64,000 nucleotides of DNA, taken from Fibrobacterota bacterium (lineage in GTDB: Bacteria > Fibrobacterota > Fibrobacteria > UBA5070). A model generated the notes under the pieces. The model did not search any database, was not told the origin of the DNA, and saw only the letters and a program-made list of their open reading frames with translations. Position 1 is the first letter of the stretch. Every line of letters starts with the position of its first letter. This document shows, piece by piece, positions 34,806 through 43,056 of the stretch. The DNA is taken from assembly GCA_016715065.1 (NCBI GenBank), contig JADKBN010000002.1:248001-312000 (forward strand), given 5' to 3'. The position numbers were made by a program, and so were the translations under genes.

Positions 34806-36545
34806 ATGAATGGTTCCAAGTCCAGGAAGTTGCCCTACGCGGTCGCGAATTTCGAGCAGATCCGCGAAGAAGGTTATTCCTATGTCGACAAGACGGCCTT
34901 CATTCCTGCACTGGAAGAGTATCAGGTGCCGGTGTTCTTGCGGCCTCGGCGCTTCGGCAAAACCTTGTGGTGCAGCACTCTGGAATGCTATTACGACATT
35001 CTCCGTGCGGACAAATTCCAGGCACTCTTCGGGGATCTGGACATCGGGCGCGCACCATCCGGGCACCAGAACAAATACCTTGTGCTGCGCCTCAATTTTT
35101 CGATGGTCCAAGGGTCCCCGAACCTGGGCGATCTGGAAGCGAGTTTCCGGGACGTGTGCCGAGGCGCCTTCCAGGGCTTCCTGACCCGCTACGCTTCCTT
35201 TTTTCGTGACACGGTGGACTTGGGTTCTGGCGAGATTCCCGCAGGGGGGATGTTGCGTCGGATCCTGGAGGCTTGTTGCGCTCAGGTCCTGCCACCGATC
35301 TATCTGATCGTTGATGAATACGACAATTTCGCCAACCAATACGTGACCTCCGGCCGCAACGACATCTACCAGGACTTGACCACGGGCGACAGTTTCTTTC
35401 GTTCCTTTTTCAAGGTGGTCAAGGCCGGTTGTGAAAGCCGTGCCATCGGGAAGGTGTTCATCACGGGAGTCCTTCCCATCACGATGGACGATCTGACCAG
35501 CGGATTCAACATCGCCGAAGTCGCCACATTGGCACCGGAGCTGCACGGGATGCTGGGATTCACACAGGTCGAGGTGGACCTCTACCTGGAGCAGGTCTTC
35601 GATGATTTCGGAATCGAACCTTCGATGCTGGAGGCCACGCGCGATCTCGTGCGAGGCTGGTACAACGGCTACCGATTCCGATCGGATGCCAAGGAAACGC
35701 TCTACAATTCCACCATCCTCACGTACTTCTTGAAGTCCCTGGCTTTGCGCAAAAGTTACCCGGAGGACATGGTCGACCCCAACGTGAAAACGGATGTGTC
35801 TTGGATCGAACGTTTGGGATTCCCAGGCGGGTCGCCTCTGGAATTGATGCAGGATTTGTTGCGAGGGGACGGCCTTCCCTACGATGCCAGGCAACTGCGC
35901 GACAAATTCAGCATGTCCAGGTTTTTCCAGCGTGAGCACTGCGCGATGAGTTTGTTCTTCCTTGGCATGCTCACGATCCGGGATGAGCGCTACTTGGCTT
36001 TCCCCAATCAGACGCTGGCTTCCATTTTTGCCGACTATTACAGCCAACTCGCGAACATCGAGGTTTCCAAAGGCTACGACGGATACTTCGCGGATTTTCG
36101 CCAGGACCTGGATCTGGGAAAATTGTTCGGTGGTTTTTGGAAGTCCTATATCGGACAGATTCCGGCTCAAGCATTCGACCAGATCAACGAAAACTTCGTG
36201 CGGACAACCTTCTTCGAGCTTTGCACCAGGTACCTGTCGGACCAGTTCGTTTTCGAGATCGAGGTGAATCGTCCATCGGGGCGTAGCGACTGGGAAATGC
36301 GGGGGCGTTCCGAGGGGCGTTTCAGGGGGCGGCAATGGGTGGTCGAGTTCAAGTACCTTCCCCGATCCACTGGTGGGAAAGTCCTCGAACAGAAGGATCC
36401 ACCGAAGGATGCGCTGGAGCAGGTTCAGGCATACGGGCGCAACATCCTTGAGCGCGAGCCAAGAAGCCAGGTGTGGATGTCTGTGTGCGTGGTGGCAGGA
36501 ACAGGCGGATTTCGCTGGTGGGACGTAACCCCTAAAGAAGCTTAG
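34806..36545 (+). CDS. AAA-ATPase-like protein with PD-(D/E)XK nuclease tail
   Basis: A 579-residue protein. The N-terminal part has LPYAVANFEQIREEGYSYVDKT and a non-canonical P-loop RPRRFGKTL (46-54), both typical of the AAA-ATPase-like family that is fused to a C-terminal PD-(D/E)XK nuclease domain. IYLIVDEYDNF (residues about 165) is the Walker B-like strand. RQWVVEFKYL near residue 510 supplies the E-x-K of the nuclease. Such genes are common, dispersed and often mobile in anaerobes; the role is not established. It converges with marR, and the stops overlap. Confidence 0.88.
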   Translation: MNGSKSRKLPYAVANFEQIREEGYSYVDKTAFIPALEEYQVPVFLRPRRFGKTLWCSTLECYYDILRADKFQALFGDLDIGRAPSGHQNKYLVLRLNFSMVQGSPNLGDLEASFRDVCRGAFQGFLTRYASFFRDTVDLGSGEIPAGGMLRRILEACCAQVLPPIYLIVDEYDNFANQYVTSGRNDIYQDLTTGDSFFRSFFKVVKAGCESRAIGKVFITGVLPITMDDLTSGFNIAEVATLAPELHGMLGFTQVEVDLYLEQVFDDFGIEPSMLEATRDLVRGWYNGYRFRSDAKETLYNSTILTYFLKSLALRKSYPEDMVDPNVKTDVSWIERLGFPGGSPLELMQDLLRGDGLPYDARQLRDKFSMSRFFQREHCAMSLFFLGMLTIRDERYLAFPNQTLASIFADYYSQLANIEVSKGYDGYFADFRQDLDLGKLFGGFWKSYIGQIPAQAFDQINENFVRTTFFELCTRYLSDQFVFEIEVNRPSGRSDWEMRGRSEGRFRGRQWVVEFKYLPRSTGGKVLEQKDPPKDALEQVQAYGRNILEREPRSQVWMSVCVVAGTGGFRWWDVTPKEA

Positions 36546-37009
36546 GAAGGCGCGAACATTCCGATCGCGCCCATCACGTCCCGCCAGGATTGTTCGGCTT
36601 GACGTCCGCACCGGCGGAAGACCTTTTCCATGGCTTTGCGCTGTTGGCCGGAAAGGCTCGCTTCCAGTTTCGCCCCGTCGGCGGTGAGCCGCAGCCTGCG
36701 CACGCGGCGATCGGAAGCGTCCGGCTGATTGTCCACTAGGCGCATTTCCAGGAGCTGACGCAACGGGGCGTTCAGTGCCTGCTTGGTGACTCCCAAGATG
36801 GCCAACAGGCCATTGACGGGCAGATCCGGATTGCGACCGACAAAATAGAGGATCCGGTGGTGCACCCGTTGCAGGCCGCGACCTTCCAAAATCCGGTCCG
36901 GCCCGGCGGTGAAGGCGCGGTAGGCGAAATGGAACAGCTCCAAGGCGCGATTGAGTTCGGCGGCGCGAGAATGGTCAATGGAGTTGACTTTATCTTCCAT
37001 GGAGTCCAT
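36542..37009 (-). CDS. MarR family transcriptional regulator
   Basis: A 155-residue winged-helix regulator. The DNA-binding core is VNGLLAILGVTKQALNAPLRQLLEMRLVDNQPDASDRRVRRLRLT (about 65-110), with the DxR wing typical of MarR. It is divergent from the aminotransferase gene 38 bases away, and both promoter regions share a palindrome (37013-37032). Autorepression and control of the aminotransferase are likely. The inducer is unknown. ATG 37009 is followed by another possible start (ATG 37000). Confidence 0.9.
   Translation of the reverse strand: MDSMEDKVNSIDHSRAAELNRALELFHFAYRAFTAGPDRILEGRGLQRVHHRILYFVGRNPDLPVNGLLAILGVTKQALNAPLRQLLEMRLVDNQPDASDRRVRRLRLTADGAKLEASLSGQQRKAMEKVFRRCGRQAEQSWRDVMGAIGMFAPS
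36974..36988. promoter_or_regulatory. Possible second MarR operator
   Basis: GTCAA-TGGAG-TTGAC, a perfect palindrome inside the first codons of marR. Its GTCAA half-site matches the intergenic operator. Confidence 0.35.
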
Positions 37010-37012
37010 ATT

Positions 37013-37032
37013 AGGTCAATCACATTGATCTA
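37013..37032. promoter_or_regulatory. Probable MarR operator
   Basis: AGGTCAAT-CACA-TTGATCTA, a near-palindrome with GTCAAT and ATTGA halves, lies in the 38 bases between the divergent marR and aminotransferase genes. The size and place fit a MarR dimer site controlling both. Confidence 0.5.
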
Positions 37033-37047
37033 GTCAAGGAGTCTGAC

Positions 37048-38187
37048 GTGAAATTCGCATCCCGGATCGCTCGACTGCATGCATCGCCCGTGCGGGAAAT
37101 CCTGCGGGCCGCCACGGGGCGGCAAGTGGTCTCCCTGGCCGGTGGTCTGCCGGATCCGGACACCTTTCCCCAGCTTGCGGGGTTGGAATCGCAGCGGTCC
37201 CAATACGGCCTCACCGAAGGCGATCTGGATCTGCGCCAGGAGATCTCCGCGCTGCTGGCCAAGCGAGGCCTGTGTTGCCCGCCAGAGCGCATCCTCGTGC
37301 TCAACGGATCGCAACAAGGTCTGGATTTGGCGGCCAAGCTTTTGGTGGAGGAAGGGACATCGGTGCTGTGCGAGAGTCCCACCTATGTGGCGGCCTTGCA
37401 GGTTTTCTCGTTGTTCGGGGCACAACTGGAGGGGATGGCGATCGGACCGGAGGGATCTTCTCGACAAGATTTGACGGAATCTTTCCGGCGCTGCGATCCT
37501 GCGATGGCTTACGTGATCCCGAGTTTCCAGAATCCCACCGGTGCGCTGTGGAGCGAAGACGCCAGGGAAGCCCTGGCCAGCGAACTGGACCACCGCACCG
37601 AATGCGTGCTTCTGGAGGATGATCCCTACGGCGAGCTTTGGTGGGGCCAGGCGCCGCCCGCGCCGGTGGCATCCAGGCTGCGCAAGGCGCCGTGGATCTA
37701 CTTGGGATCGTTTTCGAAATCGTTCGTGCCGGGACTGCGCATGGGATTCTTGGCTTGCAGCGAGGAATTGATCACGCCCCTGGAGCGTCTGAAGCAAGCC
37801 TCCGACCTCCATTCCAACCGATTGGCCCAAGGCTGGGTGCTCTCAGATTTATGCGACCCCAATCGGGAGGAGCGCCTGGCTGACCTGCGTGCGCGATATC
37901 GTTTCAAGTGCGATGTCTTTGCCGAGTCCCTGAAACGGCATTTTCCAAACGCGCAATTCCGCAAGCCGAGTGGCGGGTTGTTCTTCTGGGCCAACCTTGT
38001 TCCGGGGCGCGACCTTCGCGACATCGCCCACCTCGCCCTGGAAGCGGGAGTCGCCTTCCTACCCGGCGAGCACTGTTTTCCGTCTGCGCCGGACCTCGGC
38101 TGGGCGCGCTTGAATTTTTCCCATGCCTCGGTTGAAGACGCCGATCGTGCACTTGGTGTTCTTGCGGGGATTTGCCGATCACGATAG
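37048..38187 (+). CDS. PLP-dependent aminotransferase (class I/II, 2-aminoadipate-type)
   Basis: A 379-residue aminotransferase. The pyridoxal-phosphate lysine is Lys224 in LGSFSKSFVPGLRMGF; other hallmarks are VSLAGGLPDPDTFP, YGLTEGDLDLR, NGSQQGLDLAAKLL, IPSFQNPTG and EDDPYGEL. The sequence is closest to the branched-chain/2-aminoadipate and MocR-tail subgroup. The start GTG 37048 has AAGGAG 7-12 bases upstream. Divergence from a MarR gene with a shared operator suggests inducible amino-acid or amine metabolism. Substrate unknown. It converges with topB, 49 bases away. Confidence 0.92.
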   Translation: MKFASRIARLHASPVREILRAATGRQVVSLAGGLPDPDTFPQLAGLESQRSQYGLTEGDLDLRQEISALLAKRGLCCPPERILVLNGSQQGLDLAAKLLVEEGTSVLCESPTYVAALQVFSLFGAQLEGMAIGPEGSSRQDLTESFRRCDPAMAYVIPSFQNPTGALWSEDAREALASELDHRTECVLLEDDPYGELWWGQAPPAPVASRLRKAPWIYLGSFSKSFVPGLRMGFLACSEELITPLERLKQASDLHSNRLAQGWVLSDLCDPNREERLADLRARYRFKCDVFAESLKRHFPNAQFRKPSGGLFFWANLVPGRDLRDIAHLALEAGVAFLPGEHCFPSAPDLGWARLNFSHASVEDADRALGVLAGICRSR

Positions 38188-38236
38188 CGGGCCATTCGGG
38201 GGGGCGAAGGTCCCGAGTCAGCGGCTTCTCAAACGA

Positions 38237-40471
38237 TCAAACCGGTGCCACCACAGGTGTCGATCTCGATTTCTCCTGGGCCAGCACCGGTTTCCCGTCT
38301 TGGTCTTCCGCCGCGCCTTTGCAGCCTTCGCGGTAGCGTGAGCAGCCCCAGAAGAACTTGTCCTTGTAGCCGATGCGCCGCAAATACCCTTGTTTGCACG
38401 CCGGGCAGGGCACGCTTCCCTTGGGCCCCTGGAAGGCGGGTTTTCCGTCATCGTCTTCCCAGGTGGCCTTGCAAGGAGCGTCTGCCTGCCAGCGCGAACA
38501 GCTCCAGAAATGGCCCTGTTTGCCGGGGATGCGCCGCAGTCGCCCCGCTTTGCACACCGGACACTCGGGGCCTTCCACCACCGCACCCGCCACCACAGTG
38601 GATCTCGAATTCGCTTCCCGCACCTGGGCGGTGACAAATTCTGTTTGCTTGATCAGAAAGTCGGCGATGCTCGCCTTGCCCGCCTGGATCTCCTTGAAGT
38701 CGCGCTCGTACAGGGCGGTGAGAACGGGGCTCTTGACGTCGTCTGGAAGCGCATCCACCAGGCTCCGGCCCAGTTCGGTGCTCACGATGGCCTTCTTCTT
38801 GGACTCCATGAACCGTCGCCGCCGCAATTCCGAGATGATGGTCGCGCGCGTGGCGGGGGTCCCGATGCCGTCCTCCTCCTTGAGGAGCTTCTTCAGCTCG
38901 GGGTCTTCCACGAACTTGTGGACGTTCTCCATGGCCTTCACCAGCGTGCCTTCGGTGAAGCGCGGCGGAGGCTTGGTCTTCTTTTCCTTCTTCTCGCCCT
39001 TCACGCATTTGACTGGGTCGTTTTCTGTCATCGCAGGCAGAAGCTGCGGGCCTTCGTCGTCGTCTTTCTTTTCGTCGGGCTCTTCCGGCTTGAGGATCTT
39101 CTGCCAACCGGCTTCGGTCACCACGCGACCGTTGGCGGCGAAGTCGTAGCCTTCCACCGCCACCTGCACGGCGGTGGCCAGGTACTGGTGGTCCGGGTAG
39201 AATTGGGCCAGGTAGGTGCGCGCCACCAATTGGTACAGGTTCTGTTCGATCTCCGGCAGGGTGCCGGGATTGCCCCGGTGCTGGGTGGGGATCATGCCGT
39301 GGTGGGCGGTGATCTTCTCGTCGTTCCAGGCGCGCGATTTGCGCTTGGGGTCGGCGTTGTCCACCAGCTTGGCCAGCGAAGGAAACGTGGTCTTCATGGC
39401 GGCGAGCACCGCGGGTGCGTCGGCGTGTTGGCTTTCTGGCAAGTACTCGCAGTCGGTACGCGGATAGGTCACCAGCTTGGCCTCGTACAGATTCTGCGCG
39501 GCCTTCAAAATCTCTTCGGCGCCGTAGCCCCAGCGCTTGGAAGCGGCGAAGGTGAGGGTGCCCAGCGAGAACGGACGCGGGGGCGGGTCGGATTTTTCCT
39601 CCGTCTTCACGCCGGTGACAATTCCCGTCTTTCCGGAGATCGTCTTCAGGATGGTCTTCGCGAGCTCGGCGTCCACAAGCCGACCTTGTTCGTCCAGACC
39701 CGCTTGGCCTTCTGCCGGCTTCCATCGGCCTTTGAATGGTCCGTTGGCGTGCTCGAACAGCGCGGTGATCGTGATGTACGATACGGCCTTGAACGCCTCG
39801 ATCTCGCGGTCGCGCGCGACCACCATGGCCAGCGTGGGCGTCTGCACACGGCCCACCGTCAGCAAGGTCTTGTCGGCCCCGCCTCTTCTAGCAGAAAGCG
39901 TGAAGGCCCGCGAAAGATTCATCCCGATCAGCCAGTCGGCGCGTCCCCGCGCCACAGCCGCATCGGCGAAGCCTTTGAATTCCGCATTGTCTTTCAGGGC
40001 GGCCAAGCCCCGCTTGATCGACACGCTGTCTTGGGCGCTCACCCAAAACCGTTTGACGGGCCCGGCGTATCCGTGGGCTTGGAGGATTTCGTCCACCAGC
40101 AACTGCCCTTCGCGATCCGGGTCGCCGGCGTTGACCACCTCGGTGGCAGCCTTGAGCATGCGCCCCACCAGTTCCAACTGCTTTTTCGCGCCTTCGTCGT
40201 TTTTCGGCAGCATCTTCCAGTCGGCAGGAACGATCGGCAGATCATCCGCGCGCCACTTGGCGAAGCCAGGGTTGTACGCTTCCGGCATGGCCATTTCCAG
40301 CAGATGGCCAAAGGCCCAGGTGACAAAATCCGAGCCGCACTGCAGCCAGCCGTCGCCCTTCTTGGTCTGCCCCAGCTCCGTGGCCAGCACCCGGGCCACC
40401 GATGGTTTCTCCGCGATATAAAGGCGCATGGACAGATGAGGCTCGGTGGGCTGGAGGTGGAAGGGTGTCAA
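38237..40471 (-). CDS. topB: DNA topoisomerase III-type (type IA)
   Basis: A 744-residue type IA topoisomerase that relaxes or decatenates DNA. The toprim domain starts MRLYIAEKPSVARVLA and has NAGDPDREGQLLVDE. The catalytic tyrosine is near residue 336 in TYPRTDCEYLPE. TVGRVQTPTLAMVV and HHGMIPT are further signatures. The C-terminus has two zinc-finger-like CPxCKxGxLRR units. A perfect ribosome site (GGAGGTGAT, 40486-40478) stands six bases before TTG 40471, so I take that start, although the usual N-terminus MRLYIAEK begins 14 codons later at 40429. Confidence 0.93.
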   Translation of the reverse strand: MTPFHLQPTEPHLSMRLYIAEKPSVARVLATELGQTKKGDGWLQCGSDFVTWAFGHLLEMAMPEAYNPGFAKWRADDLPIVPADWKMLPKNDEGAKKQLELVGRMLKAATEVVNAGDPDREGQLLVDEILQAHGYAGPVKRFWVSAQDSVSIKRGLAALKDNAEFKGFADAAVARGRADWLIGMNLSRAFTLSARRGGADKTLLTVGRVQTPTLAMVVARDREIEAFKAVSYITITALFEHANGPFKGRWKPAEGQAGLDEQGRLVDAELAKTILKTISGKTGIVTGVKTEEKSDPPPRPFSLGTLTFAASKRWGYGAEEILKAAQNLYEAKLVTYPRTDCEYLPESQHADAPAVLAAMKTTFPSLAKLVDNADPKRKSRAWNDEKITAHHGMIPTQHRGNPGTLPEIEQNLYQLVARTYLAQFYPDHQYLATAVQVAVEGYDFAANGRVVTEAGWQKILKPEEPDEKKDDDEGPQLLPAMTENDPVKCVKGEKKEKKTKPPPRFTEGTLVKAMENVHKFVEDPELKKLLKEEDGIGTPATRATIISELRRRRFMESKKKAIVSTELGRSLVDALPDDVKSPVLTALYERDFKEIQAGKASIADFLIKQTEFVTAQVREANSRSTVVAGAVVEGPECPVCKAGRLRRIPGKQGHFWSCSRWQADAPCKATWEDDDGKPAFQGPKGSVPCPACKQGYLRRIGYKDKFFWGCSRYREGCKGAAEDQDGKPVLAQEKSRSTPVVAPV

Positions 40472-40477
40472 AGCTAG

Positions 40478-40486
40478 ATCACCTCC
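40478..40486 (-). promoter_or_regulatory. Strong ribosome site deciding the topB start
   Basis: Read on the minus strand, GGAGGTGAT is complementary to the 16S 3' end and lies six bases before TTG 40471. It favours the TTG start over the downstream ATG 40429, which has no such site. Confidence 0.6.
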
Positions 40487-40625
40487 GGTGGGGTTTCTCG
40501 TTCGAGTGCTTCAACGAAGAGTGTCTTTCCTTCCGAATCTGTTCAGGTTGCCAGCCTGAGTGGCTGTTTTTCCGACTCCTGCGGTGGCTGGGAGGCTTTT
40601 CCGCATTCGTTGTGTGGATTGTTTT

Positions 40626-40644
40626 TCCGGACGTGCCGTCCGGA
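40626..40644. other. Eight-base stem palindrome
   Basis: TCCGGACG-TGC-CGTCCGGA, in the gene-free stretch upstream of topB, just before repeat R2 copy A. Plus-strand T residues precede rather than follow it. Confidence 0.5.
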
Positions 40645-40650
40645 GTGGCT

Positions 40651-40840
40651 TTCGCAAAGGGCGTCATGGCACGCCCTCTGCACTCCCGCCAGTAAGGGGG
40701 CTGCACCCCCTTACAACCCCGCATTCCCCGATTCGGGCTCCGTGCCATCGCGCACGACCGCGCAACCTCGCGCGAAAAGCTGGACCTGAAACCCCGACGG
40801 CGCGCGAAACGCGCGAAGTCGGGCCCCTGGCGGGTGAAGT
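40651..40840 (+). repeat. Structured repeat R2, copy A
   Basis: About 190 bases shared with 47229-47437 and 58399-58607. It has three stem-loops in order: GGGCGT-CATGGC-ACGCCC, GTAAGGGGG-CTGCA-CCCCCTTAC and CCCGAC...GTCGGG. This copy is the most diverged. It occupies a 739-base region (40472-41210) in which I see no convincing gene. Confidence 0.8.
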
Positions 40841-41000
40841 GACCAGAGCAGTGGGGGAGGTTGGTTCGATTTGGGAGATGTAGCCGGTGATGATGAAAGG
40901 GTTGTTGCTGGCCGAATTGGCAGGGGTTCCAAGGGGGCGAGGCTATTCGGAGGAGCGGCATCCGCTCCGTAGAGCCCGAGACCCCTTGGCGCGCGGGATT

Positions 41001-41120
41001 GCAAAGGGCCGCCGCGCAGCGGTCCTTTGCCACGAGGAGGTACAGGAGGAGCGTGAAGCGTCCTCCTGTAAACCGGTGCAGGGCAAAGCCCTGCAAAATG
41101 ACCGCAGGACGAAGTCCTGC
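41001..41120. repeat. Array of four different consecutive hairpins
   Basis: Four near-perfect stem-loops follow one another. GCAAAGGGCCGC/GCGGTCCTTTGC is at 41001-41030, and TACAGGAGGA/TCCTCCTGTA is at 41041-41070 (ten perfect pairs). TGCAGGGC/GCCCTGCA is at 41077-41095 (loop AAA), and GCAGGAC/GTCCTGC at 41104-41120 (loop GAA). No protein-like frame fits; the plus-strand frame here is lysine/arginine noise. It could be a structured RNA or a cluster of small palindromic repeats. Confidence 0.7.
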
Positions 41121-41210
41121 AAAAGAAAAACCGTTTTAAAAAGAAAACCCGCATTAGGAAAAAGCCGCGCCGCAGGCGAAAAGGAGACCCCCGGTAGGTA
41201 GGTTTGGAGG

Positions 41211-41708
41211 ATGCCCATCCTCCGCTTTCGCATCGTCTTGGCCCTCTTCATCGTTTGCCTGGTGGCCAGTGGGGTTACCGCCTTTCCGCTTCTGTGGGAA
41301 TTGCGCCTGCTCACAGGAATGGTGGGACTCGGAGACCTCACCACGACATCTGGACTGAGTGGAATCGCCTATTGGATCGTGACCGTTCGACTTGGCTTGG
41401 AGGAGATGTACGCGGCCCATCCTTGGATCGCCTACGGCACCGACTGGTTGGCCTTTGGACACATCGTGATCGCGCTGTTTTTTGTCCCCGCTTGGCTGCG
41501 GCCGCAAACGTCCAGGCCCACGTTGGTGGTGGGGATGATCGCCTGCGCAGGGGTGATTCCGCTGGCCCTGATCTGCGGACCGTTGCGCGGGATACCGTTC
41601 TACTGGCGCCTGATCGACAGTTCGTTTGGGGTGTTCGGAGTGCTCCCGCTGGTGTACTGCTGGAGACTGGTGGGGAAGATGGAGGGGGCCCGAACGCTAG
41701 GGGGGTAG
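41211..41708 (+). CDS. Integral membrane protein of unknown function
   Basis: A 165-residue protein with four predicted membrane helices: about 6-29 (RIVLALFIVCLVASGVTAF), 78-94, 104-122 and 135-152. It has a charged tail (KMEGARTLGG). It has no signal peptide beyond helix 1 and no motif I recognise. The 3' end of the gene (41650-41690) is nearly repeated at 50007-50050 in the accessory region. Confidence 0.7.
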   Translation: MPILRFRIVLALFIVCLVASGVTAFPLLWELRLLTGMVGLGDLTTTSGLSGIAYWIVTVRLGLEEMYAAHPWIAYGTDWLAFGHIVIALFFVPAWLRPQTSRPTLVVGMIACAGVIPLALICGPLRGIPFYWRLIDSSFGVFGVLPLVYCWRLVGKMEGARTLGG

Positions 41709-41752
41709 CGATCGGGATGGCATCTGAATGCCTTGAAATCTCGCGAGAGGCT

Positions 41753-41795
41753 GCGAAATATCAAGACAAATAATTAGATTATCTTGATATTTCGC
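41753..41795. promoter_or_regulatory. Inverted repeat before the DUF4143 ATPase gene
   Basis: GCGAAATATCAAG (41753-41765) and CTTGATATTTCGC (41783-41795) pair perfectly. A further related motif CTTGAAATCTCGCGA lies at 41732-41746, so three copies of a CTTGAnATnTCGC box precede the gene. AAGGAG then leads into the ATG. It looks like an autoregulatory operator or leader hairpin. Confidence 0.55.
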
Positions 41796-41818
41796 GATTA
41801 AAGGAGAATTTTCAAGGT

Positions 41819-42961
41819 ATGATTGAGCGGGCCGTCTTCCATCAGATGATTTTGGACTCGTTGCGGGACTTCCCGGTCGTCGTGATTTTAGGGCCTCGGC
41901 AATGCGGGAAGACAACGCTGTCCAGAGCTTTGGGGGATGCATATCGTTTTGATCTGGAAGACCCGACCGATTTGGCGCGTCTTGAGGATCCCGTCCTTGC
42001 ATTGTCGGCACGGGAGGGATTGGTGATCCTCGACGAGATCCAGCGCCGGCCCGATCTGTTCCCTTACCTGCGTGTGCTTGCGGATCGACCTGGTTGCCCG
42101 GCTCGATTCGTCGTCCTGGGATCGGCCTCGGGCGAACTTCTACGGCAGAGTTCGGAGTCCTTGGCTGGACGGATCCGATATATCGAATTGACAGGATTTG
42201 GTCTATTCGAGGCTCCCGACCGCGATCTCCTCTGGGTGCGCGGAGGGTTGCCAAGATCCTACCTCGCCTCCTCCGACGATTCGTCTTGGACATGGCGCGA
42301 GCAATATGTCCGAGCCCTGCGCGAGCGGGACCTGCCCCAACTCGATTTCCGGCTTTCGCCGTTCGAGCTTCATAGGTTCCTCCAGATGTCTGCGCACGTG
42401 CACGGACAGATTTTGGGGTATTCGGATCTGTCGCGGTCTCTGGGTATCACCGATCGCTCCGTAAAACGCCACCTGGAGCTGCTCCACGACGCGTTCCTGA
42501 TTCGCCTGCTCCCGCCATGGCACGCGAACTTGGGCAAGCGACTGGTCAAGGCGCCCAAGCTGTATTGGCGCGATTCGGGATTGCTCCACTACTTGCTCGG
42601 TTGCCGGGATCGTGCGGCCATGGAGGTGCATCCGCGGTTGGGCGCCTTTTGGGAAGGCTTCGCGATGGAGCAGATTCTGGCAGCGCGCCAGGGGGCGCCC
42701 GCGTGGTTCTGGGCGACCCACGCAGGAGCGGAAATCGATCTGTTGGTCGAACAGGATGGCAAGATGTGGGGGGTGGAGTTCAAGTGGTCTTCAGCACCCC
42801 GGATGACCCCTTCGATGCGCAACGCATTGGTCGATCTTGATCTGGAAGGGATCCTGGTCGTTCACCCCGGCGACAAGGAGTGGCCGATCGCGGATCGGGT
42901 CGAATCCGTGTGCTTGGCCGGTGCCGTGCGGCGGTTAGGAGTGTTCCCGCGGAAGGTGTGA
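41819..42961 (+). CDS. AAA-type ATPase with DUF4143 domain
   Basis: A 380-residue protein with Walker A GPRQCGKTT (25-33), Walker B LVILDEIQRRP, and sensor-like RFVVLGSASGELL. A winged-helix-like part and a C-terminal DUF4143 nuclease-like domain (HAGAEIDLLVEQDGKMWGVEFKW) follow. ATG 41819 has AAGGAG upstream. Members are widespread accessory ATPases in bacteria and archaea of unknown role. It sits alone beside the accessory region and is preceded by a triple motif operator-like region. Confidence 0.9.
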   Translation: MIERAVFHQMILDSLRDFPVVVILGPRQCGKTTLSRALGDAYRFDLEDPTDLARLEDPVLALSAREGLVILDEIQRRPDLFPYLRVLADRPGCPARFVVLGSASGELLRQSSESLAGRIRYIELTGFGLFEAPDRDLLWVRGGLPRSYLASSDDSSWTWREQYVRALRERDLPQLDFRLSPFELHRFLQMSAHVHGQILGYSDLSRSLGITDRSVKRHLELLHDAFLIRLLPPWHANLGKRLVKAPKLYWRDSGLLHYLLGCRDRAAMEVHPRLGAFWEGFAMEQILAARQGAPAWFWATHAGAEIDLLVEQDGKMWGVEFKWSSAPRMTPSMRNALVDLDLEGILVVHPGDKEWPIADRVESVCLAGAVRRLGVFPRKV

Positions 42962-43018
42962 TCGCCGTCTATTTGATGCGATGTGTCACTGAAAGTATTC
43001 AAGGCAGCTGATGCTTCG

Positions 43019-43056
43019 TGAAAACAAATGCGTCTATTCGCATAGAATTGTTTTCA
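43019..43056. terminator. Possible bidirectional terminator
   Basis: TGAAAACAA and TTGTTTTCA pair over nine bases, with an inner TGCG/CGCA extension, between the convergent DUF4143 gene and the minus-strand gene that ends at 43034. The stem is AT-rich and overlaps that gene's stop. Confidence 0.4.

Noticed and set aside
40887..41201. A 104-residue plus-strand reading frame
   Set aside because: It spans the four hairpins, is rich in Arg/Lys without structure, and matches nothing; it is a by-product of the palindromes.
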